DNA from: Chytriomyces cf. hyalinus JEL632
Lineage: Eukaryota; Chytridiomycota; Chytridiomycetes; Chytridiales; Chytriomycetaceae
NCBI GenBank assembly: GCA_025435555.1
Contig: JAIWWG010000020.1
Span: 310,001 to 374,000 of the forward strand
Direction of reading: 5' to 3'
Length of the DNA: 64,000 nt
Position numbers and translations under genes: made by a program. Below the pieces are notes generated by a model, which saw only the letters and a list, made by a program, of their open reading frames with translations, was not told where the DNA came from and searched no databases. Shown piece by piece: positions 44,429-55,896 of the stretch (position 1 is the first letter of the stretch; each line of letters opens with the position of its first letter).

Positions 44429-46379
44429 TCAATCCACGCGAAGTTTCTCATTGCCTGTCGCAAAATGAGGCGTTGATTTTCTCCGAATTAAAACACGAAC
44501 ACTCGCACCCTTCAACGGTGCATTACCCGGGTCTGGAGTAATTAGAATGCTATTTCTTCCAGAGTCATTACCAGTGGTGGCGGTGAAGTTGCCCGAGCTC
44601 GAAGTGATCGTTGATAAGAACCCTTCAGGATAATGCAACTCAAAGTTTGTCCGAATCTCAGTCACGCCGCCGAGTCCCACCAAGCCATTATAAACAAAGT
44701 CTAGAGAAAACTCTCCACTCGAATCTATATACCGCATCGCGATTGGAACTCCTGCGATTGCATGCGCGTAGGTCCGCGAGAAGGCTGTTGCCATGTCTCG
44801 TCGAATTTCACCCGTCTCGGGATCGACAATGCCGTTGTTTGTTCCTGTAATTACCTGGAAAAAAGAATCGCACGTTTAGTTCGTACCCTAACAAATAGCT
44901 AGCTTTACATCAGAGTTTCAAAAAAAAAAAAACCTGCTGATGAGGTCCAACATAGTCCTTATACTCCCATCCTGTCGCTGAGAGCAAGTGCGCATCAGCT
45001 GCCTGGTACGAGGTTTCGATATTCTTCGGTCCAGCCCCGGCGCCCATTTCAAACTCACTCAAAAATGCGCCGCAAGAAAGCGAATTGGCAGCCTTGAGTC
45101 GCTGTGCAATGGTTGCGTTGAGGTTGCTCCGTTGCACATTGGAATAAAAGTGGAAATTGAAGACATTTTTTGGGGCGTTGTTTATGCCGCCTGGTCCACT
45201 TGTGAAGCCCGCGTCCTTCTGGATCAGAGCGACTGGCTCAAAGAAAATGAGCGCGTTCGCATCGACTGAGCTGTGGTCAAGTGCAGGCCTGTTAGAGCAA
45301 GTACAAGGCTGCAAGGTTAGAAATCGTCACAAGTACCGAATGCCTGCACTGACGATTTCGTAAAACGGCTGCAGCGTGTTCTTGTTTGCGTACGCTGAGT
45401 CCAGCCGTCGCGAGTCTTTGAAGATATCTGCGATTTGCAAGGGCGTGATCAACAACGCTGTCAACAAAAAAAAAAAAAAAAAAAAAAGCCCAAACACACC
45501 TCCATTCCACGGCTCATTAATGATGTCATACCCCAAAATATTCGAAAACGGCAGGAATGTGGCTGCAACCAGCTTCCAAAAGTCAACAAAAGAGTCTCGA
45601 ACTCCGCCGTCATTGTCGTACAGGCCCTGATACGCGGCACAGAGTTCCCACGATCCTTGGTACAGAGCCCACTGTTTGGATGCACAGTCCTGCGTTGACG
45701 GAGTTAGGTTTTCGTCCAGTTCGTACGGCTTGTATGTGAGTGGGACTGGGAAGGCGAGCTGTGAAAATGAAGCGTATTCAAAAAATTGCGTGCATTCACC
45801 TTCAGTAAGATGCACTTACCCGAGGTTTCGCTGGCTTGGATGCAAACAAAGGCGCTCCGTTCCCGCAAAAACGTTCTGAAAACAGATCCTGATGAAAATC
45901 CAGCAAAACGTAAATTCCGGCATCGCTGCACATTTGGACGATTGACTTGAGCTCATTCAGATATGTGGAGTTGTAATGCCCGCGAGTGGGTTCCACGCCC
46001 GCCCAGATCACACCTGTGGAAGGGTTTGAGTGGGAGTTGGTCGCTCATTGGTCCATTTTCAAACCCAGGCGGACAGCGGTCGTTCCGTGCAATGCAAGGA
46101 TGGCAACGTCCCTTTTGTTGAAGGACAGCGTCGGACTGGCATCGATACGCGTGTCTGGAATGTACGGAAACGCTTTCGCAACAACGTTTGTGCCTCTGCG
46201 AATGAGTGAGCGAGAGAGCGGATATCAAATGCAGCATGCCCCTCCCCCTACCTCAAGACTCGTGTCCGTCCGGAGTCGTCGGTGAACAGTTGTCGGTTGG
46301 TGGACACGATGCTGTTCAAGCGTGTGCCGTGCGTTGCGGCAACGAGCACGAGCCACGCAAGAATTGTCGGAATCAACAT
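44429..46379 (-). CDS. GH5 endoglycoceramidase-like glycoside hydrolase
   Basis: Secreted hydrolase predicted to release glycans from glycosphingolipids or related glucosides. The start MLIPTILAWLVLVAATHG at 46379 is a signal peptide. Exons join to RGTNVVAKAFPYIPDTR, LHGTTAVRLG-VIWAGVEPTRGHY and GIYVLLDFHQDLFSE, all hallmark endoglycoceramidase sequences. The acid/base Glu is in LGYDIINEPWNG, and the nucleophile Glu is in GAFLSEFEMG. A C-terminal beta-sandwich region (GGVTEIRTNFELHYPEGF) follows, ending KLRVD with no membrane anchor. About eight exons. The intron after NEPWNGG contains a 22-nt homopolymer (45466-45487). Paralogue of the gene directly upstream. Confidence 0.88.
45466..45487. 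repeat. Homopolymer A22 (plus strand) inside an intron of the GH5 gene
   Basis: 22 consecutive A on the plus strand, read as the poly-T tract of an intron on the minus strand, close to the acceptor gttgacag. Confidence 0.9.
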
Positions 46380-46440
46380 TTTGTTTTTATTTGATTTGAC
46401 AAGCACTTGAACACGCGCTGCACATTATTAATGCGGCTGA

Positions 46441-48458
46441 CTAATATGCCATTGCAACCAACAACACTGCAAACAAACTGACGGATGCTGAATGTCCTTT
46501 CCCGGCCTTTTTTGTTTCGACTGGTGCGGGAGTCGCTCCAGCTGCCACTGCATCCGGCGCAGTCAACGCGGGCGGAGTGCTTCCCTGCGGATACACAGCC
46601 ACAGCTACCCCAGCACCAACATTTGCAGCTTTACCAGAATCCGGCGCCACATAAATCGCATTTTTGGAAACTCCGTTCCCGTCCATTGCAGCAAACGATC
46701 CGGAAGTTGAAACAATCAACACCTTATACCCTTGGGGATAATGAATGGCCAGATTGGTTCGTATCTCCGTGATGCCTCCGACGTCAGTGCGTCCGTTGAA
46801 ATTATACTTGAGGATAAACACTTTGCTGGCATCTTGAAACTCCATGGAAACCGGTGTCCCTGCAACCGCATGCGCGTGCGTGCGACTCCAGATTACCGCC
46901 ATGTCAGCTCTAACTTTCCCTTCCTCATCCACGAGTCCGTCGTTTGTTCCGGTGATCATTTGTCCCTTGATGATGTATTCCTTGTATTCCCAGCCTGTCA
47001 TGGATAGCAGAAATTTGTCTGCGCTGACTGAGTACTTTTGGATTGCTGCTGCGCCCGTTCTTACACCCATTTCGTATTCTCCCAGAAATGTTCCGCATTG
47101 GAGTTCTTCGGCTGTTTGGATTCGATACCCAATCACCGTCTGTTGGCAAAGAATTCTTAACTTGCTTCAACACAATACCTTACGCTCTCTCATTACCTCA
47201 AGAGGGTTCGATTGCACCGTTTCATAGTAGTGGAAATTAAAGACAGTCTTGTTGCCGTACTGTGGGCCACCAGGGACCCTGCTAAAACCCGCTTTTTCTT
47301 GAATAATGGTGACTGACTCAAAATGAATGATTGCGTTGGGATCGATGCCTCTGAAAAAAGTTGAGGGATGGATGAAATGATGAATAAAATGGATCGCGAA
47401 AACAACACTTGAATGCCCACACACCTGATTCCCTCACTCACAGCCTCATAAAACGGTAGCAAATTATTCTCATTCGCATACTCAACATCCGACAACAACA
47501 CATTCGCAATAGCATCCCCATTAAACGGCTCATTCATGATATCATACCCCAGGATATTCTTGAACCCCAAAAACGCTTTTGCAACCACTTTCCAGTACTC
47601 GACAAACGCGTCCCGTTTCCCATCCACGTTTGAATACAAGTCTTGGAACCCGCGTTGTGTTTCTTTGGCGAAATGGTAGTATCCCCAGGGGAGTTTGAGG
47701 CAGTCCTCGTCGGAGGGGATTCCGGATGCGTTGAGTTTGTACGGTGGGCTGATGGGTGATGGGAAGCCGGACTGTTTGTTTCTTTTGTTAACTGCAAGAG
47801 TCTGATGCAGAGAATAAAACTCACGGCGCCAGTGTTTGGGTTCTCGATCCACAATGGAACACCTTCACCACAGTACTTTTCGCTCAACAAGTCTTGGTGG
47901 AAATCGAGGAGGACGTAGATTCCGGCGTCGCTGCACATTTGCACTATTTTCTTCATATCGTCCAGGTATGTTTGGTTGTATTGTCCACGAACTGGTTCAA
48001 CGCCTGGCCACATGATTCCTGTTTTTTCACGTGTTGAGCGGAGGTGGTTGTGGAAGATTAAAATGAAAAGATCAAGACTCTCACCAAGACGGATGGCAGT
48101 AACGCCGTGCTGCGATAGAACATCAATATCCCTCTGGTTGAAGGAATGTTTTGGTGGTGCGTCAGGCCGGGTGTCGGGGATGAACGGCGCAGTCTTGGCC
48201 ACAACGTTGGTTCCACTGGCGAAGCAGCCGTTTGCGTTGTGAGTATGCGTGTTCCAAAGGGTGCAAAACGGACGGAGCAAAGAATGGTGCGGGGTTTCAA
48301 GGGGCTGGCGCATTTCTGGAGGTGACGTACCGGAATATCCGGACTCGGCCGAGATCATCATACAAAAACTGTTTCTTCACAGACACGATACGGCTGACGT
48401 CTGGTACTTTCTGACAAACTGCAAGAGTGGACAGCAATGGCAGCCATGGCAGGATCAT
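46441..48458 (-). CDS. GH5 endoglycoceramidase-like glycoside hydrolase with C-terminal GPI-type signal
   Basis: Tandem paralogue of 44429-46379. The start at 48458 (MILPWLPLLSTLAVCQ) is a signal peptide. It is followed by VSVKKQFLYDDLGRVRIFR, then spliced GTNVVAKTAPFIPDTR, TAIRLG-IMWPGVEPVRGQYN, VLLDFHQDLLSEKYCGEGVPLW and the acid/base motif ILGYDIMNEPFNGD. The nucleophile Glu is in GTFLGEYEMG. The end differs from its sister: an Ala/Pro/Thr-rich spacer, a small-residue/basic stretch (KKAGKGHSA) and a terminal hydrophobic SLFAVLLVAMAY. That is a typical GPI-attachment signal, so this copy is probably tethered to the membrane or wall and the other released. Confidence 0.88.
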
Positions 48459-48870
48459 TTGCGGTTCTTTCCTAAAATAGAGTGGCCCAATCAGGAGCGA
48501 CGTAACCTAACGTTACACTTTACGGGCACGTCAAGAATATACTTATCTATTTATCCGACCACCTTGGCGTTTCGGCGCGTTTAGAAATGCTGCACAAAGG
48601 CGCAAAACTCGCTTCTACCGGAAGCAGCTACTGCTCAAATAACCGTTTTACTCACACAGACAATAACAAAAAAAAAAAAGAACATGAACAAAGCTAAGCT
48701 ATACGCATGAAATCCAAGCCATAACAGTCCTCACTCTGTAAACTTAAATACAAAAATAATATCCATGCAAAAACTAGCATCCCACCAAAACACAGAGTCC
48801 AATCGCAATAATATCCAAATGGGTTATACATCGATCGCAATAGAAGGCACCTTTTCCCCCTTTTCGCAAC
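48459..48870. other. Intergenic stretch, no gene seen
   Basis: About 410 bp between the start of the GH5 gene and the stop of the next minus-strand gene. AT-rich, with an A11 tract near 48669. It contains the GH5 promoter side and a terminator side; no element is recognised. Confidence 0.45.
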
Positions 48871-49443
48871 TTACTGCTTCAGCTTTTCGAACGCTTCAGC
48901 AAACAGAACGCGATCCCCATACGCGAAAATTCCAAACAACTCCAGCAGATCATCTACTGGAGTAACCAAGAGTACGGGTCCAGTCATTCGCCCAACTTTA
49001 GCAAGGAAACAAACATCAGCACCGACATTCTCCAATTCGAAAAAAAAAAACGAAAGGAACACACCCTGCACAACTGATACGACATCCACGCCCGCATCAC
49101 GAATCGAATTCCCACCATTCTTCAAAACCCAACACGCAACCTCTTCCATACCCCACAAGCTGGGTTCCTTGGCGTCCAACCCGTTCGTCGCAGCCACTGC
49201 CAAAACGCGTGCATGCAGTGATTCGTTTGACCGCTGCATAGCGCCTTCAGAAATTCTGCTTTCTTTGCGTTTCAGCAGCAGAGAGGTTCGCTGCGTCTGT
49301 TGTGAATACGTGTCGGAGGCGCTGATTTGGGCAATCGCGAGGGCTCGGAATAAATCGGAATCGCGTGTTTCCGTGTCAAGTGCGTTCAAATTGGCGAGTG
49401 TGAGAGGAGACGGAGATGCTGCTGAAGACCTACAGAATTGCAT
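48871..49443 (-). CDS. Small protein with SAM-domain-like C-terminus
   Basis: The start MQFCRSSAASPSPLTL at 49443 opens a Ser-rich helical N-terminus (about residues 1-90). Then comes SLWGMEEVACWVLKNGGNSIRDAGVDVVSVVQ, which resembles the first helices of a SAM domain (W..EEV..WL). A likely gtgtgt...ctaaag intron around 49066-48998 removes a poly-Phe read-through and joins to VGRMTGPVLLVTPVDDLLELFGIFAYGDRVLFAEAF. That supplies the long final SAM helix. Read without splicing, the frame is also open (190 residues). Role unknown; SAM domains usually mediate protein contacts. Confidence 0.55.
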   Translation of the reverse strand: MQFCRSSAASPSPLTLANLNALDTETRDSDLFRALAIAQISASDTYSQQTQRTSLLLKRKESRISEGAMQRSNESLHARVLAVAATNGLDAKEPSLWGMEEVACWVLKNGGNSIRDAGVDVVSVVQGVFLSFFFFELENVGADVCFLAKVGRMTGPVLLVTPVDDLLELFGIFAYGDRVLFAEAFEKLKQ

Positions 49444-49469
49444 TGGTTTTTGATGGTTTGCAAAAGGAA

Positions 49470-51493
49470 TTAAAACAAGAAACGCAACTGCAAAAATGAC
49501 GATGAAATGGGTCTCATGTTGAGAAAGTCTTGAGGCATGTTCGAAGTCTGCCCACTTAATTGAACGCTACTCGTCTCCGACATTCCAAGGTCAGAAAATG
49601 ATGACGAAGCAGACACAGACGATCCCAATCCGCGGCGTCGTCCTCTTCGAGACGTGCGTTCGCGAGCCACTCCATTTTCATCGAGACCCGCCTGAGAAGG
49701 TTCAAGAAACGTGGGCATTTCGGTCATGGGCGGGTTCGCATCACTTTTTACAATCCGTTTTCGGAAATACATGAGCCCAACGCCAGTGAGAACCAAGACT
49801 ACCAATGCAACGCTTCCAAAAGCGATTCCAATCAAGCGTGCGAAGTTTCCTGAAGGGGGTGCATTTGCTCCTGCGTCTGACAATGCGATGTCTGTCGCGG
49901 AAGCATTGGCGCGTCTCGGGCCCGTGAAGGGTTTCGGGCGAATGTTGCCCAACACGCCGCTCACATCATGCTGATACAAGACTGAAACACCGTTCAACCG
50001 ATCCAAATCGCCAGCCGGAACCACCGAAGATATGGCAAACATGTATTCGCCAGTTATATCATTCCCAGTCTTTCCGGTTCCAGAACTTGCGACGACTTTC
50101 GGATGAATCGCTGAAAAACTGATTTTAGACCACGCAGGTGCAGGCTCCATCAATACCACTTGTTTCCAGGCACTGTTTTTTGCGACTTGAATCGCATGTT
50201 GCGAAGTGGAAAATGCGGTTGTCCAAGCTTGGCCGCTGCTGTTTCTCCAAGCTGCAATTACGTCTCCATCCTTCATTGATGTGGATCCGACGCCAAAACC
50301 GGTCCAGCCTATAGCAGATGAGTGAATCGTGTAAACAAGGTTCGAGCCCGTATCCTGAGCAGACATGCAAAATCGTGGAGATTCAAAAGATGGATAGCAC
50401 TGCATTTCCGGATCGAGAGCTGCTGGTTGACCTTGGTCCGCTGGTGGGAAATCGGTAATTGATGTGCTGATGGAAACATTGGATAAGCCCGAAGCCACAC
50501 CCACTTCCAATAGTTTTGAAAACGCCAGTTTAAAATCCGAAAGGAATGCCGTCAAATTTGATGCGTAGTTTTGAACATGCGAGAGGTAGATGGGATCTTG
50601 CATGAGAGCCATATCGGATGGCAGCATGAAGCGACCAGAATTGTCTGAAAATTGCATCCGTGTTGTGTTATCGAGCGAAGTTATGGTTTCTTGGCGGTAA
50701 GTTGAGTTTTTGGTGAGCTGGGTGAAGTATTGGTTTGTGACGAACAACGGAGTTTGTGTCCAAGAGCCAACATAACCAGAGACATTGAGATGCGCGTTTC
50801 CTGTAGATTCTTTCGGAGTAAGTATGACGGATGATATACAGAAGAATGCGTACCCATGCAGTGAGCACCCATGAGCGCCACCGTTTCTTTGTCGTCCATT
50901 CCAATGCTGGAAAAAGCGTTTCTGATTGAAGCTGGATCCGCAGTTGGATTTGGCTGTATAGACACGTGATCGGATGTGCGAATCAGTGCATCGCTGCGAC
51001 CAGGACGCCAGTTGATTGTTGGTCCCCCCGAGTTGGAGACAGCGACAGCTGCTGCGTAGGACCACAAATCGGCGTGCGTGATTCCAGCGTGTTTCTTGTA
51101 GATATATTCGAGTAGTTGGATTGTTGTTGAATTATCTGCGTATGAGTTCAAAGACAGAGTTGTGAGCGAGGTTACAATTGTTGAACACAGGCAGCCCCCA
51201 CCTCCCAGACGCAACTCAGCATGCGGTCCTCCAGCGCTCGATGCGTCCAACCACGCCAGCTGTACGACCGCCGGTGCATGGCCTCCCTGGACAACGGTGT
51301 TGTACACGTCAAAACGCAGGGCGTCCCACGCAGCGTCGGTCATGTTGTTGGTGTAGAATGGACTCCACTCAGGGCCATCTCGTGCATGCAAACGGACCGG
51401 GTCTTCTCCCTTCGATGGCGCTGACGTTGCGTACGGACAAGCGTGAGTGATCCGCAGCACAAGCAACAACCCAAGCTTGTTGATCATTTTCAT
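49470..51493 (-). CDS. Secreted/membrane heme-peroxidase-like protein (CCP/APX type) fused to DOMON domain and TM helix, distal catalytic residues lost
   Basis: Signal peptide MKMINKLGLLLVLRITHA at 51493. The peroxidase domain follows: APAVVQLAWLDASSA stands where active enzymes have the Arg-x2-Trp-His motif (RLAWH). Then a short gtgggg...acgcag intron joins LRLG-DNSTTIQLLEYIYKKHA. Proximal side: VALMGAHCMG-NAHLNVSGYVGSW keeps the heme-ligand His and the Trp, and FMLPSDMALMQDPIYL keeps the Asp. A DOMON-like domain follows (GWTGFGVGSTSMKDGDVIAAW...; candidate heme ligands Met in FCMSAQD and His in YQHDVSG). Then come a TM helix (LIGIAFGSVALVVLVLTG) and a Ser/Arg-rich cytosolic tail. Distal Arg and His are replaced by Gln and Leu, so ordinary peroxidase chemistry is unlikely. 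The start lies 53 bp from a divergent GH35 gene. Confidence 0.85.
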
Positions 51494-51546
51494 GTTTTTA
51501 TCGGCAAGGTTTACGGTTTATCATAAAATACAGTATAGGCACGGAA

Positions 51547-54500
51547 ATGAAGAACCTCTTCACAGCCACGGCGACGCTGACCCTCGCAGCGACACTCACA
51601 AGTCTTTATGTTCTCATCAAAACGCTCAAACATCGCCGCCGCCGCCGCCAGCTGGGCTCTCTGAACGTGACCTCGCGCAGTGTGGCGCACAAGAGCCGCG
51701 TTGTCGACTGGGACAGACACTCGCTCGTCATCAACGGCGTCCGAACAGTCATCCACTCGGCAGAGTTCCATCCCTGGCGCATCCCAGACAGAGACAGGTG
51801 GCGACGCGTGCTTCTTTTGTTCAAGGAGATGGGCTTCAACAGGTGAACCCCGAATGTGTGCGAGTCCTTGTGAATTATGCTCTACTGACCCCTTTTGTTT
51901 GCACGGCTGGCTGCGTTTAAAAGTATCCGCATTTACTTCCACTGGGGCTTCCACTCGCCAAAAGAAGGCGTTTATTTGTTCGACGGAAACAGAGACATGG
52001 ACTACCTGCTGGCCCTGTGCACGGAACTGCGACTGTTTGTTCTGGCTGCGCCGGGTATTTTTTTGTTGTTTCCTGTTTGCACGTTCCTGTCAACCCGCCG
52101 AATCCAATTTATTCATCCGTGCCCGAACAATTCGCCACCATCAGGTCCATACATTTGCTCAGAAACACAGGCAGGCGGTCATCCCACATGGCTCGTTGCG
52201 AAAAAGCATGTTCGAATAAGGCATTCCCGCGCCACGTTTGATAAACCTTTCGACATTGAGGTGATTTACATCCAACAAGGGTGACCCCCTTCACAACTAA
52301 ATTTTTCCCCTCAAAAGTACTCGAAATACTGCCGCGAATGGCTTCTCGAAATCCTACCCATCATTGCTGCCCACCAAATCACATATCCGACCGTGGCGAA
52401 CAATGCGAAACAACCGCACCCTCACGGTTGTGTCATTGCGCTTCAAATCGAAAACGAAAACTTTGAAACGTTCAAAGGGATCCCGGTTGGCAGTGCTGAT
52501 GATATGCGATACCTTGCCCGTGTTGCGCGTGAATGTGGAATCACGGTTCCCTTGTTCCACAACGACGGGTTTGAGGTGAATTATAAAGAAATTATTGATC
52601 TGGAATCCTTTGTTCACTTTTCTTTCTTGTTACAGGAAGGGTCGTGGGTGTCGCATGAAGTTCCACAAACAGAAGCTGGTGTTCCCACGTTCGGTCTCGA
52701 TTTATACGCATTTGACAAGTATGTTGTGTTTTGCCCAACGAGCACACCGCAATCGCTTTATGTGGATCCTGGCGCAAAGGGACACGTGCATGCGTGGAAA
52801 GATTGGGAGCCTGCTACAGTTGTACATGCAATGGATTCCATGGAGCGTAAAGTTCGCGAATTTGGAGGATGTGCTGCCACGGGACCTCTGTTTATTGCCG
52901 AATTGCAAGGTGGATGGTTTAACCACTACATGCTTGGATGCTCTTATGACACAATCTATGAGTTGAGTTTGCATTTTTTTTTCCTTGTTCGCGTCAACTC
53001 ATTGGTGCGCGTTTTCTCAGTTACTACGGTGAAGATTACACTCGTCTCGTATATGAAAGCAGTCTTGCTCAAGGAGTTAGTATTCTGAACCTATACATGG
53101 CGTATGGAGGCACAAACTGGGGTACCCTTGGTGACCCAGATGTCTACACCTCGTACGATTACAGTGCATGTATCCGAGAATTCATGTACCTCAGTGGACG
53201 CGGGAGAAAATTGCGCCAGGCGCTAGCTTTTTCGAGAAGTTTTGGCGGATGCGGCGAAGTGGCTGTGACTCAGCCGATTCAAAAACGAGACAGCCTGTTT
53301 ATCGCGAAACCAGACGGTGTCTTGAACATGGATAGACGCAAACTTGTTAAAGGAGGTGGAGCAACTGTGGAAGGCGGTGTTTTGTTTTATCGAAACTTTA
53401 GCAACTCTGTCGAGTATACTTTGACGCTCTGCGAGAGACCCGGTGTTGTGTTGAATGGATCGCTTGCGCTTAAGCGGTCTTTTGTTGGATTGTATGGGTA
53501 CACTGTTTCTGGAGATGGCGAATGGTTGGAGCTTGTTGCTGCAACGCTGCCAGTGATTGTCAAGACGCGCGTGCTGGTTGACGAACGCGAAATTGAAGTC
53601 TGGGTCGTTCAGAATGAAGTTGGTTTCGTGAGTGGAGAACTCGCTTTCGATGGACCAGAATTGGAAGTTTTGGAACAAGGCGGTCCACTTTCCCCACACA
53701 TTCAAGTAATCCGCGATGAAACCAGCATTGTGAGTTTCGGAGGTAGCCAAGGATGGTGCAGTTTGGGACGGCAGGGGAAAGTGGAGCTGCTGATTTTGGC
53801 GTTGAATGAGCAAGATTTGTTTACGCTTGTACCCACGTTTGAGGATCCGCATTGGTTTGATGCGGGTGTCGATGATGTGTATGGGGCTGCTGCGAGTAGG
53901 GATCCTGTGAGTTTGGCGTGGGGTGTGTACGGCGTGCAGCATGATATTAAGGCGAAGCGGATGGATATTGAATGGCTGCATGATGAAGAGTCGTGTTACT
54001 GTCTGTTTTCAGCTTCTGCGCAGGTGCATGGAACGTTTGGATTCGAGCCGCTTTCGAAAAAGACGGATGCGAAATTTCCACACTTTGGATTACCGGGGCT
54101 TTTGGTCAAACGTCGTCATGCGAAAACGGCTTCCACGTTGACTCGACTCGAAAATTTGACGACGGCTGCGAGCAAAGCGCCCAGTATTGGCACATTCCAT
54201 TCGTGGAAATCTCGAACTACAGATTATGAAACTCTGCCGTGGGTTCCGTTGACGCTGACTGGTGCAGACAACACGGTCCCTTCACTCGACACGGTTGATC
54301 TTGGATACACGTCTGGCCATGTTCTGTACAAACTCGTGCTGCCAAAAAGGCACCCGAAAAGGGCACCCTCCGACTTTAAGATCCGCCTCAACATTCGCCA
54401 TCGCGCAATCCTGCACCTCAACGGAACTCATATTCTGGGCGGACACACAACGTACGGTCACCGCCTTCTCAAGCCGGGTTCGAAGCAGGGCCCCGACCCG

Positions 54501-55235
54501 TTCCGCGACACGCACGAATACACTGTCCCTGCAGCGTTGCTCAATATGGAAGGAGACAATATTGTATACGTGATTATCGAAAGCTTTGGATTGAGTCGGC
54601 AGGCGTTTGTATTGAACGATGTGCGGAGTCCACGCGGCATTGTGAATGTAGAGTTGTTTGCGGTTGGCCAGTCGATTGTGCCGTGGCGTCAGACACGCTT
54701 GCTTGATTTTGGGTTGTTTATTGCTGGAGTTGATGTGAAGGAGTTGGACCAGCCATTCAATGTGTGCGGGTTTCCAGATGAATTCAGTGTGGATGGATGG
54801 ACGGCTGTGAAACCTGGTGGTGTTTCCGGTGGCGAAGTTGTACTTCGAATGGATGAAGGGTACATGCCAAAGTGGTTTGAAGGAGTCATGAAGATGGAAG
54901 ATGCGTTTGTTGCGAGCATGACGGAAGGTGGTATGATGCCGGTACGGTTCCACATGAAGGGGCCTGCCACGGCGCATATCTGGGTAGACGGGATTTATTT
55001 GGCACGGTACTATGGAAACGGAGACTGTGTGCAGCGAGACTTTTATGTGCCAGATACGTTTTGCTGGAAGAGTGGGTCTTTGGATGTAAAAGTGTTGGTG
55101 TATGATGGAAGGGAAGGGGCTGATTGGGTTTCAATGGATGTGAGGGGGTGGTCGATTTGCAAGGATTGGAGTGGGAATGTTCTTGATGATGAGGCAGGGC
55201 AAGTGTTTTTCAGTGCAGTGGAGAAGCTGGGCTGA
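51547..55235 (+). CDS. Beta-galactosidase, glycoside hydrolase family 35
   Basis: Predicted to release terminal beta-galactose. The N-terminus (MKNLFTATATLTLAATLTSLYVL then HRRRRRQ) is a signal anchor or signal peptide. The GH35 barrel begins with FHPWRIPDRDRWRRVLLLFKEMGFN and SIRIYFHWGFHSPKEGVY. The acid/base Glu is in GCVIALQIENENF, and the nucleophile Glu is in LFIAELQGGWF. MAYGGTNWGTLGDPDVYTSYDY is the other family signature. C-terminal beta-rich and jelly-roll domains fill the last exon (53097-55235). At least six exons in the N-terminal third, with introns at about 51843, 52055, 52257, 52577, 52963 and 53078. Length about 1,050 residues, within the eukaryotic GH35 range. Exact borders of the short middle exons are uncertain. 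Confidence 0.88.
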
Positions 55236-55252
55236 AGCTAGCTTTTTTTGTT

Positions 55253-55274
55253 TGTGTGTGTGTGTGTGTGTGTG
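55253..55274. repeat. TG dinucleotide microsatellite
   Basis: About eleven TG units directly downstream of the GH35 stop codon. Confidence 0.9.
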
Positions 55275-55896
55275 GGTATTTATTTATGCTGCAGTGTTTT
55301 GGTAATTGTTTTGTTTGATTTTGTCCTTCCTTCAGCCAACAGATGTTTTTTATCTTTTATCGTTTCGTCCGTCACTTGAATCGAAAATAGAGTTTGGTAT
55401 TCTTTACTTTTTGGAAAATGTTTTTATGACTTGGCGCAAACAAATTGACTCAGACTAGGTGGGCATTCTTATCAAGAAAAGAGAAAGAAGAGGAGAAAAG
55501 GGCCTTGAAATAGATTGTACATCCTCTCATCCGAATATTCGAGCACTGCCATCATCAAGCTGATTCGCAGAAGGGATTGGGCCAAACAAAGTGGCAAAGG
55601 TTATTTGGTCGCGTTAAAAAGTGGAATACATCGAATAAACCGGTTTTCATGCCATGTTAAGAGACGGTTCCAGTGTCTGCACCTTATTTTGCTTTGAAGG
55701 AAGCTCGCATTGTAACCACAGACATTGGGAGTTGCTTTTCAGTTTACAGAATCAAAAACTAAAAATAATCCATCAATGAATACGTGGCTCTTGTTTGCAG
55801 CGGTCGTTGTGCGCATGAAAAAGGAAAGTGAATGGAAGATTGCGCTTGTTTTGTCCGAAACTGCCTGAATAAAAGTATATAAAAAAAAAGTACAAA
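55275..55896. other. Intergenic stretch, no gene seen
   Basis: About 620 bp of AT-rich sequence between two plus-strand genes. It contains only short open frames without signals. It ends in an A9 tract just before the next start codon. Confidence 0.45.

Noticed and set aside
45370-45490. Poly-Phe/poly-Lys open frames around the A22 run
   Set aside because: They come from translating a homopolymer inside an intron.
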